A stretch of 64,000 bases of DNA from Paralichthys olivaceus. Its lineage: Eukaryota; Chordata; Actinopteri; Pleuronectiformes; Paralichthyidae. The position numbers and the translations under genes are program-made. Of the stretch, positions 30,957 through 42,202 are shown piece by piece (position 1 is the first letter of the stretch; the number at the start of each line of letters is the position of its first letter). The stretch lies in NCBI RefSeq assembly GCF_024713975.1, contig NC_091096.1:2693501-2757500 (forward strand), written 5' to 3'. Below the pieces are notes generated by a model. The model worked only from the letters and a program-made list of their open reading frames with translations, was not told the origin of the DNA and did no database searches.

Positions 30957-30962
30957 TTTATT
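30957..30962 (-). terminator. Poly(A) signal of the CULT gene (minus strand)
   Basis: TTTATT on the plus strand reads AATAAA on the minus strand, 57 bp past the CULT stop codon. It lies only about 54 bp from the last set poly(A) signal on the other strand. Confidence 0.6.
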
Positions 30963-31018
30963 TTAAGAAATGGGTCACAGAGAAGGCACCTGGGTTCAAC
31001 TGTACAGTCAAGAGTCCA

Positions 31019-32945
31019 TCAACTGGTGAAGGATTTCGGAGTCATTAGCAGGCTGGAGGCAAAGTCTTCACTCAGCAGTCGATGGGTGATTAAAGCCAGG
31101 AAGGTTTGCTCTGACTCCTCAAATTTAGATTTTGTGATGGTGTCGGGCCAGACGCTCGGCTGGAAGGCCCATCCTGGAGGGAGAGAACAACAAATCAGTT
31201 CTGTGAGACACACACAGGGAGGAAGGTGTTCATAAATGAGCATCACAATACATCATGGAACATACAACACACAGATCCCAGTAAGTTGGGCAGTGTATGT
31301 TGAAATAACCATGAAGGCCTTTTTCTGTACCTGGTGAAGAAATTTAAAATTCATTGCTCGCAACAGAAATTCTGACTCTTGATCATAGATTAATATTAGA
31401 CCCAACTTAAGTTTTTATTTTCTCAAAAATCAAGAGATATATTAAACCCAGTCTATAACAACAAATATTACAGCTACAAATTGAATATCTCTAAAAATTA
31501 ATTGAGTAGGTTCAATGTAAAAGCTTTACTTTATTTTTTGTGTTAAATATTTTCAACAATGGTTATTTTTCATTACCAGTATATTTTCTCAAATGTCATA
31601 AATCAGACTGAAAAATATCCAACAATTGTCCAAAAGTTCTAATACTTTCAATTCACAATCATTTGTGAAATAAAAGCACCAAATCCTCACAACTGGAGAA
31701 AAAGTCAAATGCATTTTGCTTTAATTAATTAATACATTTATTCAACTCTAAAAGTAGTTGGTTAATTTTCTCTTATTAATTATTGCCGCTCTATTGCTCA
31801 AAGTAACATACGCCATAATAAAGACCTTAAGTCTCATGATCTTTAAGGCTTCACTCAAACAGACAAATGCAAATGTTTGGTGCAAGTTGCATTATTCTGT
31901 GTCATTTCATTAATTATAAATATAAAGCTGTCATGAACATGAATAAGATTGACAATACTACGTCCTGAATGAGTTGCATTGATCCCAGCAGATCATTGTC
32001 ACCGTTCAAGATCATTTCCATTTGCTCCACAATTGGGACAGTAAGTGACAAATGTGATTTCAATGAACCAACACAATAATTAAATAAGAGGTCAGTCTGG
32101 GGATATTGAGAATCATAAGAATATCTCCAAAGATAAATGTGCGTGTGCAGAACTTTAATGAGTAAATGTTTTCAATTTATTCTGATTAATAGCTTGTGGC
32201 CAATACATAACTATTTCTGGTTTGAATATATTCATTTAGATTTATTTTAACTTTAACTATGAAAAGTTAAAAGAGACAAATAGTGATTTGTGAATATGGG
32301 CTGTGTAAATAAAATCTGATTGATTGATGAACCTCCTTCAACTCTTTATTTTATTTCCATTCAAATGTTTGTTGATGGTGATAAACCACGTGTCTCTCGG
32401 CAGCATGATGGAACGTTTAAAATAAAAGATTAAATATTTCTGGAGTCAGCGCTGCTCCCGGTCGGTACCACAGACGTAGGTCGGTACGGTCGGTACCCAC
32501 CTAAATGAGTCTGACACCGGGGACAGGTGGCCGCGGTCCACGAGAACCCGGGGAACCAGGAGAAGTGTTTATCCGCCGGCCAGTGCTGAGCAACGTCCGC
32601 CCTCCTGAACGTGATCACCTCGAACCGGAGCCCGTGGGGGTTTTCAAAGAGCTGGACGTTCACCCTCCGGCCCCCGGGCAGCGTGTGGTTGCGGCTGGAC
32701 AGCGCCAGTCGGCTGGGGACGAAGCTGATGTCTGCCCCGTTCGCCAGCTCGTGTCCGCACGCCCGGCACAGCATGAGGGTGTCGGCGCTGGTTCCCCGCT
32801 GCTGCCGCTGCTGCTGCCGGTCCTCCGCGGCAGCACACCCCTCCCCGGGCCGCGGGGCCCCGGTGCACAGCAGCAGGGAGACGTGGATCAGTGTTAATGT
32901 GAAACTCTGCAGCCTCCGTCCGCACCGCATCGCTGCTCCGCACAC
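31019..32945 (-). CDS. Probable secreted CULT-domain (cereblon-like) protein
   Basis: Two exons, 32501-32945 and 31019-31173, join in phase to 199 aa. Residues 11-30 (RLQSFTLTLIHVSLLLCTGA) look like a signal peptide. From about residue 57 on it is a CULT domain, the fold by which cereblon binds thalidomide-type ligands and C-terminal cyclic imides. Zinc cysteines: Cys60/Cys63 (CRAC) and Cys141/Cys144 (CPRC). The aromatic cage is Trp130, Trp136 and Trp150. The spacings W-6-W-14-W and W136 to C141 equal those of human CRBN (380/386/400, 391/394). CRBN His378 is replaced by Phe128. There is no Lon-like domain and no DDB1-binding region, so it is not cereblon itself. A sequon NHT at residue 86 fits secretion. 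Secreted CULT proteins in animals are known from the domain's original description, with unknown function. The start could instead be Met6. Confidence 0.85.
31174..32500 (-). other. AT-rich single intron of the CULT gene
   Basis: A 1.3-kb intron, clearly more AT-rich than the GC-rich first exon. No coding or known repeat was recognised. It includes TGATTGATTGATGA-type simple sequence near 32320. Confidence 0.5.
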
Positions 32946-32953
32946 ACATGGAC

Positions 32954-33186
32954 GGGCTAGCGCTAAACGCTAAAGCTAGCAGTCACGCGTGCTAGCTGCT
33001 TTTGCTGTTGTTAGCCGCGGTGGTTTGTCGACGAGCGTCCGCTTGTCACCGGCTGGTTCATCTCATGAGTGTTTAACACGTGACGGCGTAGATGTAAATA
33101 CCGATAAAATAAAAGAGTGATTCATTAAAGGAGCGCCAATCGCTTATAAACAGGCCGTTAGCTTAGCTTGCTCCTCGGGCTAGCTA
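32954..33186. promoter_or_regulatory. CULT gene upstream region with GCTAGC/GTTAGC clusters
   Basis: GGGCTAGCGCTAAACGCTAA, AGCTAGCAG, GTGCTAGCTGC and GTTGTTAGCC lie within 65 bp directly before the minus-strand ATG. CGTTAGCTTAGCTTGC and GGGCTAGCTAGTG follow at 33159-33186. This is the likely promoter side of the CULT gene. Confidence 0.4.
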
Positions 33187-33589
33187 GTGTTCGGAAGTGC
33201 CATGTGAATAAACAGGAAACACAGTCATCTCAACCATTTCCTTCTGTCGCCGAGCAGCAGAGGAAAAGCAGATGTGCAGCAGCTGGATTAGTGTTGAGTG
33301 AACTTGGGGTCGCTCGTCAGTTACGGAGAAATGTTTCCACGGTTCTCGGGTAAACCCTCCATGAAGCTGGGGGACTCTGCAGCTTCACTCCCGTGCAACG
33401 TGGGGTTCTACAAGATCCTGGATTTAAAATCAACACAATTTACATTCAGTCACACAAAAAGTCGAGTCAACCTTTAATGTCGTTCACCCACATGCTCAGA
33501 ATGAACGAGACTGTTGGTCACAGACCAACGTGCAGGAAGTCAGCAGCATAAAACCTGTGAACAGAACAGAGCTATGAGGGTTTAATGTG

Positions 33590-34695
33590 TATTATAAGAT
33601 ACTAGAACATAGTGTAATAAATATTATATTGATATATTATAATTGTCATAAATACTATACTACTATAATGTAACTGTGATAAATAGTATGTCACTAAAGT
33701 ATAATACCATAGTATAATTGTCATAAATATTACAGTACTATAATATGATTGTCAGAAGTAGAATAATACTATAATATGGTTGTCAGAAGTAGTATATTAC
33801 TATAATTTGGCTGTCATAGATAGTATATTACAATAGTATAATTGTTATAAATAGAACATTACTATAATATGATTGTCAGAAGTAGAATAATACTATAATA
33901 TGGTTGTCATAAATAGTATATTATAATAGTATAATTGTTATAAATAGTATATTACTATAATATGATTGTCAGAAGTAGTATATTACTATAATTTGGTTGT
34001 CATAGATAGTATATTACAATAGTATAATTGTTATAAATAGAACATTACTATAATATGATTGTCAGAAGTAGTATATTACTATAATTTGGTTGTCATAGAT
34101 AGTATATTACAATAGTATAATTGTTATAAATAGAACATTACTATAATATGATTGTCAGAAGTAGTATATTACTATAATTTGGTTGTCATAGATAGTATAT
34201 TACAATAGTATAAATGTTATAAATAGAACAGTACTATAATATGATTGTTAGAAGTAGTATATTACTATAATATGGTTGTCATAAATAGTATATTACTATA
34301 GTATAATTTTTATAAATAGAACATTACTATATTATGATTGTCAGAAGTAGTATATTACTATAATTTGGTTGTCATAGATAGTATATTACAATAGTATAAT
34401 TGTTATAAATAGTATATTACAATAGTATAATTGTTATAAATAGTATATTACTATAATATGGTTGTCATAAATAGTATATTACTATAGTATAATTGTTATA
34501 AATAGTACATTACTGTGGTTGTCATAGATAGTATATTACTATAGCATAATTGTCATAGATAGTATATTTCTATAGTATAATTCTTATAAATAGTATATTA
34601 CTATAATATGGTTGTCATAAATAGTATATTACTATAGTATAATTGTTATAAATAGTATATAACTATAGTATAGTTTACATTAATCCAATGTGATT
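33590..34695. repeat. AT-rich minisatellite, 31-bp unit with 93-bp higher-order period
   Basis: About 35 tandem copies of a 31-bp unit. Typical units start TGTCAGAAGTAGTATATTAC, TGTCATAGATAGTATATTAC and TGTTATAAATAGAACATTAC. In the middle part these three variants repeat in fixed order, so the real period there is about 93 bp (33975-34240). At both ends the variants are more mixed. There are no unique spacers, so it is not a CRISPR. Confidence 0.9.
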
Positions 34696-35114
34696 GTCAT
34701 AAAAGGCCCAACCTGGAGTGGGAAAACAACAAATCATTTATATAAAACACTTAAATAAAGACGATTATCAATGTTGGAAACTGGAGTTCACTGAACTCAC
34801 TGTGGAGTTCATGAAGCCTGCTCGAGAAAAGTTTTCCCTTTGTACTTGAAATTCGATTTAATTTAATTTCCTTCTTCATTCATTGTCTTGAACAGTCACT
34901 TGTTGTATTTTCATTCTCAGAGTCCGGACAATACGTCAACAGTCCTTGAACGCAGCATCACCGCTCAACGGTTACCCCGGGCGACGCTTATCGAAACTCT
35001 CCTCCACCAATCACAGGGCGAGGTCCTCCGAACGAGCCAATCAGCGGGCTCGTTGGTGGCACCGGGACCAACCGTCGCTTCCGCAGACACAAGTCGAGAT
35101 TTATCTCGGGTTCG

Positions 35115-35140
35115 CGCGAGCGTTAGCGGGCTAACGACGA
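35115..35140. promoter_or_regulatory. odf2: GTTAGC/GCTAAC pair before the odf2 start
   Basis: GCGAGCGTTAGCGGGCTAAC lies about 70 bp before the odf2 ATG, within CpG-rich sequence that starts near 34960. This is the probable odf2 promoter or 5'UTR. Confidence 0.35.
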
Positions 35141-35206
35141 GCTGTTCGGTTCAACGCGCGCGCTCTGTTCGGGATCAGTCGACCTCGAACTGGATCTCCG
35201 GACAGA

Positions 35207-38200
35207 ATGAAAACCCGGGATTCACCGTCACCGCCTCCGGTTCACGTCCACGTACCGGGGACCACACCTGTGCACGTGCACGTGAGGAGCAGCAAAACCC
35301 AACAGGTTGTTCCGCCGGTTCATTCAACTGGAGACACAGTGTGATGTTCTTACTGCTCATGCAAAGTCTGTGCCATGATCTAATGTCGAATATCGATCGT
35401 ACACATGCAGTGAAGATAATATGCGGAATTCACGAGTCAGTTATTCTGATTTGTTAGTTTCTTTACAGAATCTGTTGGTGGATTAGAAACAAACAGCCGG
35501 GACTCACAAAAGAGACAAAAAAGCAGGACACAAAATGTCAACAAAGACTCAAATCAACCACAAAGAGTCACGAAATACCAACATACATACACACAATTAC
35601 GAAAGGGAGACAGAAAACTATCGCAGAGACAAAATGTCAAAGGAAAAGTCACAAAGATACGCACAATTTAAAATCATAAAATGTCCACAGAGTCACAACA
35701 CTACCACAGAGAGACACACAATGTACTTGGGGAGAAACAGAAGTTCCACAAAATAACGACTTACAGAATAAAGAGATGAAACAAACACAGAAAGAGACAA
35801 AGACGCTCAGAGCGATGACAGAGAGGCAAAATGATGAGAGACACACAAAACGTCCACAAAGAGACGCAAACACATGTATTTTTGTGTTTCTCTACCTGAG
35901 TTTACAATAAAATATTCTAATATTGTAAGAAGAGGATGATGATGCTGTGATACGTTTCCATTTTCTGCAGAAGACGACAAAGGAGGCTCAGGTGAAGGGA
36001 GATGGAGGGAGGCCAAAGGTCCGGTCTCCGTGGATTCCTCCAGGAAGATCGTCCTGCCGAAGAGACGTGGGCTCACCCACCGGCCAGGTCTCTTTATGCT
36101 GCCGCGTTTATCTCTCACTTCCATGTTTTCTACCAGAGACCATGAATATACTGACACGTGAATCCAGCTGGGGGAGAGGAGGGGGCAGGGGTTTGTTCCC
36201 CTAACAGGACAGACAGGTTGGCACAGAACAGAGCTGATAATCTCCTTTTGTGGTTGAGAATTAAAGATAGTAGCTATTCATGCTAAGCTGCCAACACACA
36301 AAGCAGAAATTTGACCTGTGGCCCTTTGGTCTAAAATATGGAGACGCTCAAAACCAGAAGTGAAAAATAGTTAGAACATATGTGGTGTATGTTTTAACAC
36401 AATCCTAATTTGGAAATAAGAAAAAGAAAAACGTGGCAAGAGTGATAAAAGCCCCCTTTCAGCAGCATACACAAACCCTTCATCCTTATTTATGTGTTTG
36501 TTTGTGTCTCTCCATCAGGGAAGCCGAGCGCAGCAGCGTGGTGGAGAGGAGGAGCAGGACGAAAACATGGCTGCAGCGTCCAAAAACCTCAGCATCCTGC
36601 TCCGAGAGGAAGAAGGCGTCCGTCGTTTAAAGAGGTCAGAGCCAAAACAGATATCAAAGCTTCAGATGAATGTTCCATATTCAAATCAAACACTCCAGCA
36701 GTGTTCAAAACAACCTAAAGATTCAGTGTGTAGAATTAAAAAACATGGTGGCCAGCTGTGTAACACACTTACGATTTTCCTCTGTTTCCTGCCGACAGGT
36801 TGGATTCAAGGAGTCAACACAGAGAGACGGACGTGCTCCTCAGGACCCTCGTAGAAGCAGAAATCGACGGTGTGACAGTAGCCAATCAGCTCACTGCCCT
36901 GAAGGAGACTGTCGATAGCCTTGTTAAGGTTGTGATCTGGCACCAAAATGATTGTTGTGTGTACACGTCTGATCAGAAGGTTGGACGATAGATGCACAGA
37001 GAGCTGCTGTTTCTGTCCACGCTCACGATTTCCTTTATGTGTTTGTTGTTTAGGACAAGCGGCTGTCGAAGCTGAACGCGGCCTCGGTGCGGCGGCAGCA
37101 GGAGTTGTTGTTGGAGAAGATCGAGATGTTTGACCACACGAATCAGAGCCTCCGAGAGCTCCTCAGAGAGTGGAGCCAGTACGAGGTACAGCGAGTGTTT
37201 TCACTCCCAACCTCTCTGGAGTTCTGTTCAAACGTCTCAACAAAGATCCAGCAATTAACACGAAATCAGATTATCAGTAACAGCAATATTTCTGAAAGTC
37301 AATTTATTGTTGAAGTCATTACCGAAGCCTTAAATACCAAAGATTCTCTCTTAAACTGAAAGAAAGCCACAGAAGAAAATATAAACGAGTTTATTTGATT
37401 TCTGTTTATAAAGAAACTATTAGATATCTATAAATTTCACGATAAACACTGATATTTAACAGTTCTTGCTGTTGCTTTTATCCACAGAGAGATTCACTGG
37501 TGTGGTCCGAACAGAAAGACGCCCTGAAGAAGAGATTATCCGACAGTGAAGCTGAGAACATAGTGAGCGACATGTGATTCACCTCCTCATTCATATGTTC
37601 CCCTGTCACCAGGGAATCTGAGGACGTTCTCCATGTTTTTGTTTTTCTCTTACAGCGACTTTTGGCCAAACTCAGCAACAAGGAGAAAGAGGTGTCCAAG
37701 CTCGCTGAGCATTTGGACTTTGAAAAGGTGAAGAATTAAAAGCGGAGCAGTGTTTTTGTTTGGGATGTCTCTCACACCATCGGACACAGGTTAATCCTCA
37801 GGTCGTCCACAACATGAAACACCCCCTCACCCTCTGCTTCCCTCCGTCATGGCAGGACAACGTGAAGACCACGGAGGAGCAGTGGAGAATCCTGGAGTCA
37901 ATACGCGACCACCTGGAGTCTCAGCTGAACCGAGCGGAGGCTGAAAAGGCTCAACTGTCTTCTCAGATTCAGGTCTGTGAATGTAAAGTACAACAGCTCA
38001 GAAATATATATATATATATATATATATAAAAACAAAAAGGATGCAGCTATATAACTGCTTATATCGTCCATACCAAATTTAAACACATTTGTCCAGAAGT
38101 AATGTCCTGATTATCTCAGGGACCACATTGGGAACAGTTTTTTGGAATATGCCAACACCCTTTTCCTGTGCGGGACAGAGGATGCAGCAGAACCAGGAGG

Positions 38201-41060
38201 AGAAGCAGGAGGAGCTCCAGGCTCTGCAGGAGGAGCTGCAGACTCAGAGGCAGCGTAGGGACGACGACCAGGAGGAGACGCAGAGGAGGCAAGACCAGAA
38301 AGCTCTGGCTCTGCTGACCCAGCAGGCCGAGCGAGTCGAGGAGTCCACCAGAGAGCTGGCAGGAAAACTTCAGGAGAAGGTCAGTATTCAGAGCCGTCTC
38401 CACAAAATCATAGAGTTTAATGGATGATTTCCAAATCCGTCAGCAGCTAACGACTGGATCTACTACGTCGGCAACGTGTGTGAAGTTTAAAATCAATTAT
38501 CGACATGGAACATTACACAGAGGAACAAAAACACCAGGTTGTTTTTCTCTACATGTGATGACTTCTCTGTGTTAAAGGAAACCCAGTTGGCACAAGCTGT
38601 GTCAGAATCCAGCGACTGGTGCCGGCGACACTCTAAAGAGGCGGCTGCTAGAAGGCAGCTGGAGGAGGAAGTGTCTGCTCTCAAACTGTGAGTGAACTCT
38701 CGTTGGTTTGTGGGTGTAAAACATGATGTGCACAAACAACTGTGTGTAACATTTTCACATCAGGAAAAAAATATACATGTATCCGATTGTACCACAGAAT
38801 CATCTCTTAATGTCTCTGGGACAGTTTTATGATTATATCGTGAATATACTTGAATTTCTCATATAATGTGCAAGAGTGAGGGTTACGCTCATGATACAGT
38901 TCCTGTTCCTTGGTTTGGTTTGTTTTTGTCATGAGACAGATGACACAATGCAGCATGAGTCTCAAACGCACTGTTGTGTATAAAACTGAAGCTTTATAGA
39001 AACTGTTAAGATTCAAAAAGCACCGTATCTTTGAACTGTTTGTTTTACTCGCCTCCATCGCAGCCACGTGAACGAGCTGAATTCTCAGCTTCACTCAGCA
39101 GAGGAGAGGAGCCGGGGGGAGAGAGAGAATCTCCGGGAACAGCTTCATCACCTCAGCGCTGAAAACACCGCCACCAAGCTGGACAACCAGAGACTCCAGG
39201 TACCTTCTGAAAAATTTAGATGTTTTTCATTCAGTTTCATAATTTCTGTCAACTTGAGGAAATGTATCTCACTGGCATTTCTTTAAAATGTGCTCCATGT
39301 TCAGGCTGAGTCGACGTCATCAGAGGAGAAACTGAGGGGACATCAGTCTGAAGCTCGTCAGCTGAAGACGTCGATCAAAAAGTATGAAAATCTGGTGGAG
39401 AAATACAAGAAGAAGGTTTGGACTGACTCAGAGAATCTGCTTCACTTTAAATACTTTACACACAGCAAATCAAATGTTAAAATCACAAATTACATAGGAT
39501 CTTTGTAATTTGATAGTGCTGATCCAGATCCAGGTTTCTTCCCCGACAGATCAGATGTTTAGATACCGGTGTGTTGTGCTCAGCTCCAGCAGGCTCGTCT
39601 GGAGTCGGAGGAGTACTGCCTGAAGCTGGAGATGACGCAGAAGGAGATGCAGGAGGTGAAGATGAGCCTGGAGAGGGAGAAGGATCAGGTGAGGAGGGAG
39701 CTGCTGGGCCGACTCCGCGAGCTCGAGGCGCTGCCCGACAGACTGAGCAGGACCGAACAGCAGCTCAGAGACGCCCAGCAGGAGGCCGACGCCCACGAGC
39801 GGAGGAAGATGGAGCACAGCTCTGCCCTCTCTGATGTCAGACACAAGGTGCACAGCAGGACACTGGAAACAGCTGCTCAAATGTCGGCATGACTCATTTT
39901 TATAAATTGGACGAGGTTTTGGGGGATTTCTTTGATATTAGAAATGAGGGACTTATTGCTCAGGTCTTAAATTAAACCCAGGCCGCTGTGGAGAAGACTC
40001 AGCCTTGATGTGAGGCATGTGCTCTACCTGGTGCACTTCTGTCCGAGGTGGATTTCTGTCATGGCTGACGCTGTGTGGTTTGTTTTCCTCCACAGGTGGA
40101 GCAGCAAGGCGTTCAGCTGGAGATGTTTCAGCAGAGGAACCTGCTGCTGCAGGAGGAAAACAATGTTCTCAAAGAGAAAATCCACAACTTAGAAAGGTAC
40201 CGACACTTGTAAACCTATCTCTGAAACACATGCGCAGATGCTTCTAAGATAAATTATCACTCGTGTTTCCAGACGCAGCAACATATGTTTGAAATTGCGA
40301 CAGAGAAATCAGACCGCATGTTGCAGAAAACAGCGACTGTTGATTGGTGTGTGTCGTAGGAGGCTGGAGGACACGAAGGAGGAAAACAAAGAGATGTCTC
40401 ATGCTCTCACCTCAAAAGAGGCTGGAGTCCGCAGCGTTCAGCAGCAGCTGGAGGAGAAGACTCGTGAGTGCAGCGTTCTGTCCAGACAGCTGCAACAAAC
40501 TCTGGACGATGCACAGAGACAGGTGTGAAACCAGGATGTAAATGTTCTGATATCGCACTTTTCCAGACGTGATGACCACGAGCAGCTCTTTACACAACAG
40601 TTTTGTTATTGTGTTATGTTGGGATTCTCTTCATATCATAAAAATGTATTTTGCTTCGCTCATCTGCAGGTTGACGACAGCATGCACAAGGTTTTGGCCA
40701 AAGAGAGAACGTCCCAGTCTAAATCCCTGGACCTGCAGAGCCAGCTGAGTCGAGCTAAAACCGAGCTGACTCTGCTACAGCGAAGTAAAGAGGAGGTACA
40801 CGACGTCACTGTCCCTCCTCCAAACATGTCAACAGGATTAACAGAGGAATTGATGCTCACGTTGATGAGCTGGATTTCTGTGACCTTTAACACAGACTGT
40901 CTTTTTTCTCCAGATGGAGCGTCGGCTCCAGAGTCAGCTGCAGAACATGAAGGACAGACTGGAGCAGTCGGACTCGACAAACCGCACTCTGCAGAGCTAC
41001 GTCCATTTTCTCAAAACCTCGTACGGAAACGTGTTCGGTGACTCTTTGCTCACAGACTGA
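35207..41060 (+). CDS. odf2: Outer dense fiber protein 2 (cenexin)
   Basis: Seventeen exons: 35207-35305, 35971-36087, 36519-36634, 36799-36928, 37054-37185, 37488-37562, 37656-37727, 37856-37972, 38179-38379, 38578-38687, 39064-39199, 39305-39415, 39584-39847, 40096-40196, 40360-40522, 40670-40795, 40914-41060. The sum is 2217 nt (738 aa) with all phases consistent. ODF2/cenexin is the mother-centriole distal-appendage coiled coil needed for cilia, and a sperm-tail fibre protein. Seen: N-terminus MKTRDSPSPPPVHVHV matching the human MKDRSSTPPLHVHV form, then SPWIPPGRSS. Heptad-rich coiled coil follows, including LVEAEIDG, LEEKTRECSVLSRQLQ and DRLEQSDSTNRTLQSYVHFL, ending NVFGDSLLTD. Compared with human, a block of roughly 90-100 aa between the PPGRSS region and LVEAEIDG is absent. 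AATAAA at 41171-41176. Confidence 0.92.
35470..35880. repeat. Degenerate ACAAAGAGACACAAAATG tandem repeat in odf2 intron 1
   Basis: Repeated phrases CACAAAGAGTCACGAAAT, ACAAAATGTCA, CACAGAGAGACACACAATG and ACACAAAACGTCCACAAAGA recur every 15-20 bp with much drift. It is an old simple-sequence expansion. A short similar stretch lies at 55735-55770. Confidence 0.6.
36715..36760. repeat. Short MITE remnant in an odf2 intron
   Basis: GATTCAGTGTGTAGAATT followed by AACATGGTGGCCAGC matches the head and middle of the element seen at 25997-26665, joined by a deletion. Confidence 0.4.
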
Positions 41061-41390
41061 CTTCAAACTTTACCAACCTGCTCAACGTTTGTCCCAGAAC
41101 AGAGCAGATCGAAATTACATTTAATGAGAATCCACTTTTTATGTGAGAGTTTTATACTGTTGATGAATTAAATAAAAGAATATTGTTTTGTTTTGAGTAA
41201 ATAACTTTTCATATTATCAGGTCTGTCACCAGGAGGTAGATCCCCACTACATACACTGCAGCTGTGGTGGAGACTCTAGAGGGAGCAATGAGTGTCTCAC
41301 GACAGCTCTCATCGATTTCAAATTCAAACAACACGTGTTCAGTTTGTGTTTAGTCACAAACTTAAACTCTGGATGCAGATGTAACGTCTG

Positions 41391-41586
41391 AACGGGTCTG
41401 GACAGAATGAAAAACCAGGATTCACCATCACCGCCTCCGGTTCATGGGCCCAGGCAGAGTTGGACACAAGCTAGCTTTCTGGAAGAAGTTTACTACGTGG
41501 AACTTCTGCAAGCTATGTTGACTAGCTTGGAGTTAAATGAGCATTTATATTCTCGGAAGAAGTCAGACGCGACATATTACTTGTAA
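41391..41586 (+). pseudogene. Duplicated odf2 first-exon fragment with its own short ORF
   Basis: From 41397 (CTGGACAGAATGAAAA) to 41444 the sequence repeats odf2 exon 1 and its leader at 35198-35246 with about four mismatches in 47 bp, keeping the ATG (41407). After residue 13 (MKNQDSPSPPPVH) it diverges into unrelated sequence and stays open for 59 codons to a stop at 41584. It lies 350 bp past the odf2 stop. It could be a partial duplication, or an upstream start for a transcript I cannot see. GCTAGC/GCTAAC words surround it (41470-41690). Confidence 0.6.
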
Positions 41587-41589
41587 TCA

Positions 41590-42202
41590 AATGAAGCTAA
41601 CAAGCTAGCTTAGCAAAGAAAAAGTACAGCAAGCTAGTAGTTTAAGGTAAAAGACTGACACGTTAGCAAAACGGCTAACAGAGCTGCAGCAGTCTTGGCA
41701 GCACAGCTCTTGTTCAATGGATCCAAAGATATGTATGACCTTTGGGAAACAAGATTCCTAGACTGCTTACTCATTCTTAAGTTAAGAGACTATCTTACGA
41801 AATATAAAAGTAATATAGTAAACTAATCAAATGAGGGATGCATTCTGATTCATTCCCCAGCCAATCAGGGGCAGCTTCAGCTTCTGGAGTCACAGCAGAG
41901 AGCTGAATGAAACATAAAATGTATTTGAATGTCTCATGCAAAGCTTTTCTCTGGTTCAGATGGTAAAAGACGCCTTGTGTTCATCACAGGGTGACACAGT
42001 AATTCAAAAACAACATAAAAATAATTTATTTGTCAGTGACAAAAACAAAACATTTCACTCGATTTCTCATGATTGAGTATAAAACAGGTTTCGTTATGTT
42101 GAAAACTTAAATAGCCCTTTGTATAAAATATAACTAACAATTACACACAACAATATTTCAAGGCGAAGCTGGCTCCGTCGGTTGTTTGGCTCATGCCTCG
42201 AC
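41590..42202. other. odf2-THAP/DDE convergent spacer
   Basis: It contains AAGCTAACAAGCTAGCTTAG-type words up to 41690 and little else. TTTATT at 42025-42030 is the likely minus-strand poly(A) signal of the THAP/DDE gene. Confidence 0.5.

Noticed and set aside
33590-34695. Possible CRISPR-like array
   Set aside because: Every unit is a variant of the same 31-bp sequence with no unique spacers, in a vertebrate genome. It is a minisatellite.
34888-35457. 189-aa plus-strand ORF over the odf2 start
   Set aside because: Out of frame with the odf2 exon at 35207. The conserved MKTRDSPSPPPVHVHV frame explains the region better.
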